From: Halicephalobus mephisto
Lineage: Eukaryota; Nematoda; Chromadorea; Rhabditida; Panagrolaimidae
Direction of reading: 5' to 3'
Assembly: GCA_009193035.1 (NCBI GenBank)
Contig: SWDT01000026.1
Location: 248,001 to 312,000, forward strand
Length of the DNA stretch: 64,000 nt
Under the pieces are notes generated by a model. The model saw only the letters and a program-made list of their open reading frames with translations, did no database searches and was not told where the DNA came from. The position numbers and the translations under genes were made by a program. The number at the start of each line of letters is the position of its first letter. Positions within the stretch are counted from its first letter, which is position 1. Below are positions 10,497 to 22,100 of this stretch, piece after piece.

Positions 10497-11037
10497 TTAG
10501 TTATCACGGTACTTCTCGCTCAGCTTATTCAAGAGCTCCTTGTGGGCGATTTCGGACTCGTCGGAGACTTGGAGCTGGATGATCTTCTCAGTTCCCAAGG
10601 AAGCCTTGATTGCCGAGGCAGAAGATGCGTACACCATCTTCTTCTTGATGGAGGCACCGTCAGGACATAGTTGGATGAACACAATCTTATCCATCTTGGA
10701 AGTACCAGCACCGGGGCGGTTGCACGTAAACTTGAAATCGAAAACAGCATAACGGCAATCAGTAAAGCCTTCAGTACGATCCTTCAAGTCCTTGACAAAA
10801 GCTTCATAAGCCGTCTTGGAGTTGTCTTCATAATCATCACCAGAAGAACCGAGCTGAATCGGAATATTCAGAGAGATTTAAGTTACTAGCACTTACATCA
10901 TCAGGAGAAACAGCGGCTTCAACGACAACTTCCTTGTCTTGGATCTTGTAGATGATGTAACGAAGAGTCCTCTTTCCCTCAGACAATTGCTGGAAGGCAC
11001 TTTGGCAGTCAGGGTTAACAAGCACTCCGGAAGACAT
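10497..11037 (-). CDS. unc-60: ADF/cofilin, UNC-60A type
   Basis: Exons 11037-10897 and 10853-10497 give a 165-residue ADF-homology protein that starts MSSGVLVNPDCQSAFQQLSE. Visible landmarks are RYIIYKI, SGDDYED, RYAVFDFKFTC, GTSKMDKIVFIQLCPDGAS, KKKMVYASSASAIK and QVSDESEIAHKELLNKL. Length and wording match the C. elegans UNC-60A isoform. It severs and depolymerises actin filaments. In C. elegans the unc-60 locus also encodes a muscle isoform (UNC-60B) from downstream exons; I find no such second exon set in the 310 nt before APC10 or beyond, so only the A form is present here. A strong 3' splice site (TTTCAG, complement of 11049-11054) just upstream of the ATG is a likely trans-splice site. 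Confidence 0.96.
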
Positions 11038-11059
11038 CTTCAAAGGATCTGAAATTCAC

Positions 11060-12060
11060 TGTAGTTAAAAATCAAACAATGAACGGGTATTTATGTTCTG
11101 CAGATCACGATCAATAAATACCCCAAGTCAAAAAACGCGGCATAAATGGTGGCTGGTGCAGGATGACTCAGGACTAGCTCGCCTATTTTCTTTTTTCATC
11201 ATAGTCGTTGTGAAATCAGCGCAAATTTCCCCCAATCCCAAAAAAAGTAATTTCTTAATACATCAACTAGAAATCAATAAACAGGGTTATCAGAGTGATA
11301 AAGACCCCATTTACCCAAACAATGAATAGTCTTATGGCTCTTTTCGTTGAGAAAAACTTGATGCACGAGAAAATGGTGAGTCACTGTTTTCAATCTTCTT
11401 TAGTATTAAAAATAATAAAACCACGGTTCAAATCGATTTTCAAAATCGCAACAAGTTTGACAGTAAGTCAGTGGAGTCTGCGCAACCGCAAAACGGCCAT
11501 CTTCACGAAACGCACGATGGTCAATACTCAAAATCAATTCCCCAGAAAGAAGCCAACGTTCGGCTCGAGGTCGAGGCGTCGTTCGGACGGAAGAGGCAAA
11601 ACGAGGAGTGAGCTGCACGGTACACAAACGCGAGCGAAAATACACACAACTAGCCACGATTTATATATTGCCAATATATGAATAACCGAGGATTAATGAT
11701 AAGCAATGATATCGACTTGTCGCTCAAAACAGTGTGGGCAGTGTTTGATTTCATCATGAAATCCAACAGTCATCGTTTCTCGCGTAAAGACAGCTAATAA
11801 CGGACAAAACGGAAGATGGATATACGGAAAACGACGGGACTCAATTAGGGACAAATACCAACACACAAAGTCCAGGATCCTCGGAGTCTTGGGATTCTGG
11901 AAATTCAAAGCGAAAAATCAGAGTGAATTCGGCCAGTGCGCGCGAGAAACCCCAGTTTTCGTTCCGAGACCCACTGCTGGACTTTGAATTTCCTCTCTCG
12001 TCAGTTTTATTCCCATCCATTTTCCGGTTAAATTTTCGTAAATTTTTATTTATATTTTTT
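11060..12060. promoter_or_regulatory. Divergent intergenic region between cofilin and the DMAP1-like gene
   Basis: GC-richer than other spacers and open in several frames on both strands. It contains an AP-1-like TGACTCA (11165-11171) and pyrimidine-rich stretches typical of nematode promoters and outrons. A minus-strand frame at 11693-11908 ends with HCPHCFERQVDIIAYH, vaguely like the C-terminal half of a LITAF zinc motif, but no N-terminal half is present. I therefore treat the region mainly as regulatory. Confidence 0.4.
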
Positions 12061-12064
12061 CAAG

Positions 12065-15000
12065 ATGATGCTCTCAGATGTACAGGGAATTCTTGGAGTC
12101 GATCTCGCGGAAGCGAAGAAATCCAAGAAAGCCGTTTCAGGCGAAAAGAAAAAGGTTTGTTTGACAAACGGTACTTTATTCGGTCTTTGAAACAAGATAT
12201 ATCCTGATGGTTATATATTCAGAATCAATATTCAATTTTTGATGAAGGGTCTTCTGGAGCGAGAAGACAGGGTAAAAGTGGAATTTCATATATCGACTCT
12301 GAATGAAATTGAAAAGTTTTTATAAAACAACTTTTACCTAATTTTGCAGCTTAGGATCCGTATATTCAAGATCTAATGTTAGATTCGGATGAATGTTCCT
12401 CTGGAGTGAGAGGACAAGCGAATTCTGAAACTTTTTATATATCAACTTTTTGGATGAAATTGAAAACTTTTTATAAAACAACTTTTACCCAGTTTTGTAC
12501 CTTAGGATCCGTATATTCAAGATCTAATGTTAGATTCGGATGAATGTTCCTCTGGAGTGAGAGGATAAACAAAGTCTGAAACTTTATATATCTACTTTTT
12601 GGATGAAATTTCAATATTTTAGGTCATCAAAAAAACGAAAAAATCAGTTGCATCTGTAGCCAAAAATTTGTTGCCCGATTCTATGGGCATAAATGTCGAT
12701 GGAATTGTGAGTCAGATTCCAGAAGCACCTGCCTACGACCACCTTCTGGCTTCTAGGAAAAAAGTACGTTTAATTTCTTAATTTATATTTAAAATTTACT
12801 TCAAAATTTACATATAAATTTTTATTTTTTAATTTACTTCAAAATTTACATATAGAATTTTGTTTTTTAATTTACTTTGAAATTTACATATAAATTTTTG
12901 TTTTTAAATTTATATTTAAAACTAACTTTGAAATTTATATGAAATTTGTTTTTTATATGAGATTTTCTATTAAATTCGTTTTTTATTTTTAAAATCGATT
13001 TGTGAATTTTTTCAGTTCGGAAAGAAGCCTGTTCGAAAATGGAAACTTGTGGAATTTACGAATTCTGCTAGACCGGATAAGTTGGTTTTATCCCATTACA
13101 AGAGAGTGGATCACAAAGAGGGCGAGTACCCCTTCGCTGCTTTCAACAAAAAGTACCCCCTCCCGAAGTACTCTGACGAACTCTATGAGGCTGTTTTCGA
13201 TGATAAAAATTGGACGAAAAACGAAACGAAATACTTGATGGAAATGGCGGATAAGTACCACCTTGTTTGGCCAGTCATATCCGATCGGTATTTTTTCGAC
13301 GGAAAAACGAGATCCGTTCTCGAATTGAAAAAAAGATTTCATTTCATCGACGATTTCATCAAGGCGTTCAACGATGAACAGCCTTCTGGATTCGATTTTA
13401 CTGCGGAAAAAGAACGAAGAGAAACTTTGGAAAATTACCTCTCAGCAACCATGGACGAAGTCGAGGAAGAAGAAAAAGCTCTAAGAGAATACGACAGGTT
13501 GAAACGACGCGAAAACGAACTTGTTACTCAAAAAAAAGCCAGAGATTTTCAGCAATTTGCCAAAGTCACCAAACCAGGTTTGTTTTTACTGTGGTGTCTT
13601 GAGGTTTTTTTTTTAATTTTTGGTTTCTTTTTCTTCTTTATCCTCAGCGTTTGTTCCGTTCTCGGGATCCGCTATACCACACCATACAATACAACAGAAA
13701 ACAAGTTAAATTAAGACAAACTAGAACTTTTTTGCTTGATCTTGCATGGCATGTGATTTGATGCGACGTCCCTTTTTTAAATTTCTGGTTTAAAAAACGA
13801 TATATGGAACTTTCAAAAAACAATCATTAATTTTTTTATTGCCTAAATTAACAATTATTAATTTTTTTTATTTCTTAAATTAACAATTATTAATTTTTTT
13901 ATTTCTTAAATTAACAATTATTAATTTTTTTATTTCTTAAATTAACAATTATTAATTTTTTTTATTTCTTAAATTAACAATAAAACTTCGAAGTCGAAAT
14001 TTCAGATTTTGAAGACTTTCGGAAATTTACATTATGACAAATTTTATAATTTTTTATGTTTTGATTTCTTACATACTGTATTCCAGGTTCCTTGGCCATG
14101 CTGAATGCCGCCAGAATTCGTCACAGGAATCTGAACCGACGATCGATGCGTTCTCCTCAAAATCTGAGTCCTGTCAAAAGTCCTTCAAGCTCTTCGAATG
14201 CAAATATTAAAGAAATTATTGATTTCGCAATGACTTCCAAACCGACGATGAATATTCCAGATTTCACAACAGGAGCTCAAAGTGCTTCTGAAGTCGTCAC
14301 CAGTGGTCCAAATCACAAAATTTTATTATACAATTCGGTTCATAACTTTTACGAAGGTAATTTTTGAATTTTTTACAATTACTGTAGTTTCGATTTTTAG
14401 ATTTTTTAAGATTACTGTAATTAGGATTTTTGAATTTTTTAAGATTACTGTAGTTTTGATTTTTGGATTTTTTAAGATTACTGTAATTAGGATTTTTGAA
14501 TTTTTTAAGATTACTGTAGTTTTGATTTTTAGATTTTTTAAGATTACCGTAGTTTTAATTTTTTTGGGACTACTGTATCTTTGATTTTTCGAAATTACTG
14601 TAATTTTGATTTTAAAAAATTTTGAAAATATGGTAATTGGAACTTTTCAGGCAACAAAGCTTATTCGCTCGAGAATGCTAAAGATACATTCCGGATGAGG
14701 AAGAACCTGAATTGCATAGCCGAATACAAAGGATCCTTACTCTTACTTCATATGGAATTGGAATGCACTCTCCAGGCTTTGAAAGCTTTAAATGTAAAAA
14801 CTGTAAGTTTTATGTACTATGCAGTAATTTCTATATACCGTACTACCGTAGCTTTCACATACCATAACACTGTAATTTTTATGTCATACACTACAGTAAG
14901 ACTCATGCAATACTACAGTAACTTTTTCGATTATAATAGTCTTGGTGTACTGTACCACAGTAACTTTTGTTTTCGATTACAGTAATCACCGTGTACTGTA

Positions 15001-15618
15001 TTAAAATAACTTTTGTTTCCGATTACAGTCACTCTCATGTTCTTTACTATAATGATCTCTACTGCATTACAGTAGTTTTTGTATCGTACTACAGTAACTT
15101 TTTGATTTCAGAAGCCGTTAGCAGAAGGGTGTACAATTGAATATTTCATGAGACAACGTCAATCTTCACTTAATCCGAGATTACTATTTGCATCTTTTTT
15201 TTCAATTTTACCTGCTATATTTCCACCAGCAAAAATTATTGATTATGAAACAGGTGAACCTAAAAGAAGAAGAAATGCAGCTATTACTTTTCCTGAAACA
15301 ATCGAAATTCCAGAAGGTCTTTTAGCTAAACAATATTCTTCTCCATATCCTCTTCCAAAAAATCAAAAATCTGATAATAAAAAAAATAAAACTTCTCTAT
15401 CAACACCATTAACGATAGAAGTATCAATTTCTAAAAAATCTAAAAGACCTTCAGGATCTAGAAAATCCATTGGATTACCATCTCCACCAAGTCCAGATCG
15501 ATCCAAAAGAAGACGTCTAAGTAACGCCTCGACCATTTCCCCACTACCGTCTCCAAAGTCCCCAAACGTCACAACTCGAAGTGGAAGAACAATAGGAAAA
15601 AAATCCTGGGATGATTAA
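12065..15618 (+). CDS. ekl-4: DMAP1/EKL-4-like chromatin protein with SANT domain
   Basis: Exons 12065-12154, 12623-12763, 13016-13577, 14087-14356, 14651-14802 and 15112-15618 join in phase to 573 residues. The conserved block runs from WKLVEFTNSARPDKLVLSHY through EYPFAAFNKKYPLPKYSDEL to the SANT/Myb-like segment DKNWTKNETKYLMEMADKY and then SVLELKKRFHFI. A charged coiled-coil follows (EEEEKALREYDRLKRRENE). The fifth exon matches the DMAP1 C-terminal region (FRMRKNLNCIAEYKG). The tail is Ser/Pro/Lys-rich and probably disordered. DMAP1 is a shared subunit of TIP60/NuA4 histone acetyltransferase and SRCAP-type remodellers; in C. elegans the homologue is EKL-4. TTTTTCAAG directly before the ATG suggests trans-splicing. 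Introns 1, 4 and 5 hold tandem repeats. Confidence 0.93.
12230..12600. repeat. Two ~170-bp direct repeats in intron 1 of the DMAP1-like gene
   Basis: The block TTAGGATCCGTATATTCAAG, continuing to CTCTGGAGTGAGAGGA, occurs at about 12352-12412 and 12504-12567 with matching flanks (TTTTTATAAAACAACTTTTAC). A third, diverged copy lies at 12238-12275. Confidence 0.75.
13820..13985. repeat. ~32-bp tandem repeat in intron 3 of the DMAP1-like gene
   Basis: Five nearly identical units of AACAATTATTAATTTTTTTA followed by TTTCTTAAATT. The array is young, judging by the near identity of its units. Confidence 0.85.
14369..15105. repeat. TACTGTA-rich repeats in introns 4 and 5 of the DMAP1-like gene
   Basis: Intron 4 has about six units of ATTACTGTAGTTTTGATTTT plus GGATTTTTTAAG. 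Intron 5 has many loose copies of TACTACAGTAACTTTT. From memory, short CTACAGTA/TACTGTAG repeats are common in Caenorhabditis introns, which supports the taxonomic guess. Confidence 0.75.
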
Positions 15619-15619
15619 A

Positions 15620-16137
15620 ACTCCAATCTTTTTAAAATTATTCACAGCATTATATTTCCTCATTTAATCGTGATAAAAATCACATATAACAAGAACTGGA
15701 CGAAATCAAGCTAAAGACATTAGGGAAATCCGGAGTCAACTGACAGGAGCCTTTTTAGCCTTCGCTATTAATGCTAATTCTATGAATTCCAAACAAAATT
15801 CTAACATTAATAGCGGGCTCCAGAAGTCAGTGGAAGATAACTGAAGGCAGTGAGAGACTCCTATTCTAGCTAGGCAGCGAGGAATGACAATCAAATTCCC
15901 CCTGTTGTCTTAATAAATAGCAAGTTAAAAAACCACTTCCAAGATGGTACTGCGCAACGGAAGTAATTTTACATTCCACTAAAAAGCACGTCTTTTGGGA
16001 ATTTAAAAATTTGAGACTAAGCTTAGCAGTATTTTCAGCGTGAACAAAAATTTTGGGAATATTCAAAGTAACAGCAGTGTGGTAAAATAGCATAATTTGA
16101 ATCTAACAAAGAAAAATAGATACTAAAAAATCAGTGA
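15620..16137. other. 3' UTR overlap zone between two convergent genes
   Basis: About 520 bp between the stop codons of the DMAP1-like gene (plus) and beta-spectrin (minus). It holds an imperfect hairpin (15739-15831) and a plus-strand AATAAA near 15910. No coding sequence is seen. Confidence 0.5.
15739..15831. other. 93-nt stem-loop between convergent genes
   Basis: ACTGACAGGAGCC at the left pairs with GGCTCCAGAAGTCAGT at the right, and CGCTATTAATG pairs with CATTAATAGCG inside, leaving a loop of about 35 nt with further partial pairing. The shape is compatible with a small foldback transposon, a structured 3' UTR, or a microRNA-like precursor. Nothing here decides among these. Confidence 0.5.
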
Positions 16138-19100
16138 TCATTTCTTGGATCTACTGAAGAAGCCGCCCTTTTTGGTTTTGCCCGATTGAGATTCAGAAAC
16201 CGGAGCCGGCGATGATTCATGTTCCAGCTGACCGGTCGCCAGTTGTAGTTTCTGGAGCCAACGATGCATATCCTCCTAAAACATTCAAACTTAACATTGG
16301 CTTTAATTTCCAAAATACTTGCCTCATCATTGCATTGAATAAGGTACTCAGCTCCAATGGGCAATCGAAGGGAAATCACGTTCTTCCTCTTCGGGTAATC
16401 CGCAATCTTGACCGAACATCCGGCCAATTGCATGGCAGGTTCTCCTTTGTAGGTAGCTCCTTCATTCCTGTGCTTGATGTCCTTAAAGAAGTACAAGTCT
16501 CCGTTTTGTAGAACGGCGTAAAGCTTATCCCAAGCTCTGAAAGGATGTGTATAAGTATATTGTTATAAAAACCAGGAATATCTTTAGAAGGTTATCTTAA
16601 CAAGAGAGTTTAGAAATCCCCAGAAACAAAAGCAGTTTACGATTGAATTTTAGTTTTGCGCGGTTATGATTTCGTGATTTTTTAGAATAACATTCTGCTT
16701 CAATAGATCTAGGGAGTTCTAGATTAAGATACATAATTCTCTATCAAGGGCTAATGGCCATATACGAAAGTACTGATGTATATTGACGGTACTATAACAC
16801 AAAAATGGCTCATCAGAAACGAATTGCTTGTTATACTATCATGAAGAATGGAAGGATGCGTTTTCATTAGGAAACAAAAAACATACCTGCTGGCAGCCTT
16901 CTTGTCCAGCGATTCGTAGGTGTGTTTCCTGATGAGGACACCTTCGAAGGCATCGCCCACTTGAGTACCTGGAAAGCACATTTTAAAATTGCATATATCA
17001 GTTTAAAGAAATAAACTCCCAAAAGGCTTCATTCACAACAAAATTACGAAATTCAGTAAACAAAAATGAAAAATACCGAGATAGTCATGGGGGTCGAATC
17101 TCGCTGACCTCGAGAGGGACAGTCTCCAGCCCGAGGGTTCGCTCGCGTGAAGTCGGCTTCGTTCTGAAACAATACAAACTAGGACTGAACAGACAACGAA
17201 AGGATAGCCACAACTCAAATGTGCTCCATAACCCCAACGGCTGTACGACAATTGCCCTCTAACGACTCCCGCTGATTTCGAAATTTTTAAAAATTAATTT
17301 CTGCTTATTTGACTGATATATAAAACTAATCCAAGTACCGAAAAAAATAATATTAAAAATTAACATAAATATTACAAAATAAGAAGAGGAAATTTCAATC
17401 CATTTTTTTTCGTTTTAGGTTGGTATTTTTGGACTTGGGCAACGTTTTAGGTTAATCCAGTTACCGGAGAAATAATATAAAAAAGAAGAAAATGAATATT
17501 ACGAAACAAGGGGCGAAATGTCGTACAACCTAACAAACCACAAATTACAAAAGTGTACCGAGTGTGGATGGTCTGGGAGAGGGTTCTCCACTGCTGATCG
17601 ATGTCGTGAAAGTAAACTCTGAAACAACCAAACACGTGCCAATCACGAAGGTGCTATTGAAAAAAACAAAAAACCAAAACTGTTACGAAATCGTCCCAAC
17701 ACGAATTTCCAGAATTTCCCAGAGTTTTATTTCATATATGAATTTAAAAATTTGTATTGCATTTCCGGAAATTTCTATTGGATCATCAAAAGATTTGAGT
17801 TGTAGGAGATTCTGGAGAATTTTAGGAATATTTATGAAATTCCAAAATATTCCAATTGGATTTTTAGAAAAATCTAAAATCTTTCAGAAAGTTTTGAGTG
17901 AAATTTTCGGGGATTTTCAAAGTTAATTTTGAAGTTTAAGAGGATTTTTATAAAATCCTAAAGTTTCGGAATTTTTCAAATGTCGAAAACTTCTAAAATC
18001 TCGGAAGATTATTGCAGATTTTAGGACGTTTCCTTTGATTCTGGAAAACTCTAGACAATTCCAAGGGATTCTGGCTGATTGATTAAAACAAAAAAAAGTA
18101 AAAATTAAAAAGTAAAAAACCAACCTTCTCCGCTGCGACCGGGTTCGCTCGCAGGGAAAGTCGTGGAAGGACCCGGGACTTGGCCTCCACGAGAAGGACT
18201 AACTGGTCTTCTCTCGCTACCGTAATCTCCTCTACGTTGCACTTGTTTCAATTCAAAGTTGGTCAGTTTCTCCAAGGCGAGGAATCTTTCTTCTTGAGCA
18301 GAGGCGGATTTTTCGAAAGCTTCATGTTTCTTGATGAGAGCGATGACTTCTTCCAAGTTCCTTCCGAAGTTCCTAGACAACAAGTAAGGTTCTTGCGCGG
18401 AAAGCCAAGCATCCGCAACGGCCGCATCTCGGGCGAACTGGTAGACTTCTAGGATTAATCTGAGGTACTCCCATCTGTCTTCCCATCGATGCATCATCTC
18501 CGCTCTCTCCGTGGTCAACTTCACCAGTTTTTTCTCGATTTCGTTGCTGGCGTAGTGTCTGGCGTCGAGTAGATTCTTCCCCAAAGTGATGCAAGCGGCA
18601 AAGTTCTCCTCTCTAGTGTCTATCTCGGCCTTCAGACTCTGATGGTTGTTCATCAAAAGTTCGACTCCAGAAACGTCCTTAGGTCTTTCGTGACTTGTCA
18701 TTTCTCGTTTGACTTCATCCATCCAGAGTAGAAGATCGCGGACCATGTTGAGGAACTTGAAGAGATCATTAGTATCCGTCAATCTGCTCGACCTCGCTTC
18801 ACACATAGCCTTCAGTTGTCTCCAGACTTTGAGGACTTCGTTTTCTCTGGTGGCGATTTCGACAGCTTTGTCTCCGGCGTAGGAATCTCTGAGATAAGCG
18901 GCATCTTCTTCGATTTGACGGACTTGAGCCCCGATAGCGTCAATATCCTTCAGGAAGTTGTTGTGTTTCCTTAGAAGAGTGCCAACTGTAGAAGAGTCTC
19001 TTCCAAGTTCATCAGGCATTCCGTGGATCTTCTCGAGGATTCTACTGAGGCAATCTCGGCAATCATGGAAGAACTTATGCATCCTTCTGGATGCTTCTAA

Positions 19101-22100
19101 CATCTGAGATCGAGTATCAATCAACTCCAACAAGTTCTCCCAAGCTTCATTTAAGGAGTCTTTCCAGAGAGCAATTGTTGGGGCATCGTTGTGGCCAACT
19201 CTGATGAGATCATCACAGGCAATGTTTGCTTGAGCTACTCGCTCGGATCCGACAGCTTCTGTATCTCTCGCGAATTGTTGGAATCTTTCTTGAAGCATTT
19301 GGACATGTTCGTAATCTTGGCCATTTTCATGAGATCCTGCAACGACTTCTTTGTCAGCGATCCATTGGAGAAGATCGTCGATTTCTCTGTGGAGATTGTA
19401 GAGTTGCAAAGTTTCGTCTAATCTCGCTCTTCTGTCCTTGGCCAAATCTTGAAGACCAGCGTAGAGCTTCTCAATCTGGCCTTGTCTGAGGACAATCTTG
19501 TCACTTAGAGGGCTTTTGTCGTCAACAAGCTTCTGAGCTCTGTTGGCAAGTTCCCGAATCTGATCGGCATAACGATCGATGGCTTGTTGGAGCATCTCGT
19601 GTTTTCTAATCTGATTCTGAGTACTGAATTCATCTTTTCCTCTTTCATCCTGCATCATGTAGAGCTCTTGTTCACTCATCCAGGCCTCTGCTTCGTTGCA
19701 GTCGTAGAGGTACCGGTGAGCGAGTTCGCTTTCGGCCAACCTCTTCTTCTGATCTTCGATGGCATTTTTGAGTCCGTTCCATTCTGTGTCGAGTTCTTCG
19801 ATCTTCCTCTGGAACTCTGGAGCATTGTCATGACCGTCATCGATCAATTGCTGTCCGTTTTTCTTGATTTCATTAATCCAGCCTTGGTGATTGTTAACTT
19901 CCTCCAAAAGTCTCTGATTGTTCTTCTGGAGTCTGTTACAGTCAGCCAGATTCTCTCCAAGTTGAGGAGCATTGGCAATCGGCAAAAGTTCATTGATGTA
20001 AAGTTTTTCGTCCTCGACATCACGCATGAATTGGAATGCTTGTTTCTTCCTTTCCAAGTCCTTTCGTCTGTCGTCCAATGGAGCCCTCAACTTCTTCAAC
20101 TGTTCCGCGACGGCTAAGCGATGAGCTTTGATGTCTTCCAACTCTTCTGGACGCATTTCCTCGAGTTGGGGTTCCATATGCTCGAGTTGCTCCAGTTGCT
20201 GAACTTTCTTGACCATTTCGCTCTCGATCATGGCTTGTTTCTGCATGGCAACATTGACGGTTGTCAAATCTCTTGGACGATCTTCTCCACCGATTTCTTG
20301 TTCCATTTGCTGAGCCCAATCCTTCATGTCAGCAACAGTCTGGATGTAAAGTTGATGTTTGTCGGCGTCGAAGAGTTTCTTGCCCTTCTCTTCTGTCGTC
20401 TTCTCGAGTTGCTCCCATTGGGTCTCGAGTTCCTGGAGTTTAGGATCCATGGCTTCGAGGTATTCTGGTTTCTCTTCAGCAAGTCTCACAGCGGCATGAC
20501 GGAGACTCGACAGACGATCCTTGTTTGCCTCGAGTTCGCTCTTGAAAGCCTCATGTCGATTGAATTTAGAAGTGATGGTTTTAGCGTCTCTGTAGGTCTC
20601 ATCCTGAGCTCGAATCATCTTTTCTTCGATCCATTCTCTTAGTTCTTCACAGTCACTGAGGAACTTCTGGAGATTCAAGGCTTCTTCGAGTTTAGCTCTC
20701 GTGGCATCAGCCTTCTCCTTGTTGGCCAATCTTCTTTCATCAATGTTCCTGGCTTTCTTGTGGATTTTATCCGCAGCATAGTGTCCATCATTGCAGAGTT
20801 GATCTCCGAACAAAACGACGGAATAAATCTTCTCATCGTTGGCCTTCATTGTCGTCTCCAAGTCCTTATGTCTCTTAAGAAGCTGTTCTGCTTCTTCCAG
20901 AGAATTAGGTTGTCTTTCAGTCGCCAATTGGTTCTCTTGTTGAGCAAGAAGAACTTCGGCTTGTTTGGCGTCACGAAGGAACATTTGAAGGTTCATGCCT
21001 TGACTGAGCATGTGCTGACGGTTCTCCCACATTCTTGAGAGTTCATCCCAACCTTCTTCCAATCCAACCAAACGTTGTCTAAGGAACATATACTGCGGAT
21101 CAGTTTGGTCTTGAGTGACTCTGTCTCCCATTGCTCTCATCTTATTGTAGTCCTCTTCATATCCGTCAATTTCCTCTCGGATCGCTGCGTGCTGTTGAAG
21201 AAGTTGTTCAGCTTCAGCCATAGATTGAGGTTCGTCTTCAGAAGCCACTTGACGTTGGGTTGCCGAGAGCCAAGCCTGGAAGTGATCCAAGTCACGAAGG
21301 AATCGTTGAAGATCTCCAGCTTCATCGAGCTTAGCTTCATGTTCTCGGACCTTCTTGTTGAGAACATCCCAGACGTGATGAATCCTCTTGATGTCTTGTC
21401 TGATGGCTTCTGCTTGTTGAGGTTTCTCTTGTTCGATAGCTTGAGCTTCACTTTGAAGAGCTTCCAACTTCGCTTGGATAGCTGTCAGATCACGCTCCAT
21501 CATGGAGAGTCTTCTCTGGAGCTTCATGACTCCACTGAGGTCGTTAGTCAAGTCTTCAGAGTCTTCAAGAATTCTAGTCTTGTCCTCAATCCAAGTAACA
21601 GTTTCTTGGCAATCGATTCTGAAGGTCTCCAGACGATGAGCTCTCTCGAGTTCTGCTCTCTTCTGATCGACCATGTCCTTCAGTTGAGCCCAACGGGCAT
21701 TGAGAGTATTCTGACGCTGAAGAATATCATCAGCATTAGGATGATCGACATCGAGCAATTGTCTAGCCAAGTAGTTGACTTGATCGACTTTGGCTTGTTG
21801 TCCAGCCATATCCTTCTCCAAAGTCTCGAATCTGTGCTTCATAATTTCTACTTCTTCGAGATCATTGGTTGGAATCAGAGTATCCAGAAGTTTTCCTTTT
21901 TCATCGATCCATTTCTCGACAGCATCGGCGTCACTGAGCATTTTGTAGAGAGACAAAGCGTCGATTAATCTTTGTTTTCTCATTTGAGCGAGATTCTCAA
22001 CATCTTGTTTTCTCTGCTTTGTCTGGGTGATTCTTTCAAGAACATCAGGATGAGCTCTGGCTTCTTCCGGAAGTTGATCGATTGTAGCCTGGAGAGATTC

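Noticed and set aside
11693..11908. Minus frame ending in HCPHCFERQVDIIAYH as a LITAF-domain protein
   Set aside because: Only a weak resemblance to the C-terminal half. The N-terminal CPxC half and membrane knuckle are missing, and flanking splice sites are poor.
17033..17251. 72-codon minus frame read straight through beta-spectrin linker exons
   Set aside because: The spliced model with two phase-1 exons fits both acceptors and donors; the straight frame includes intron sequence.
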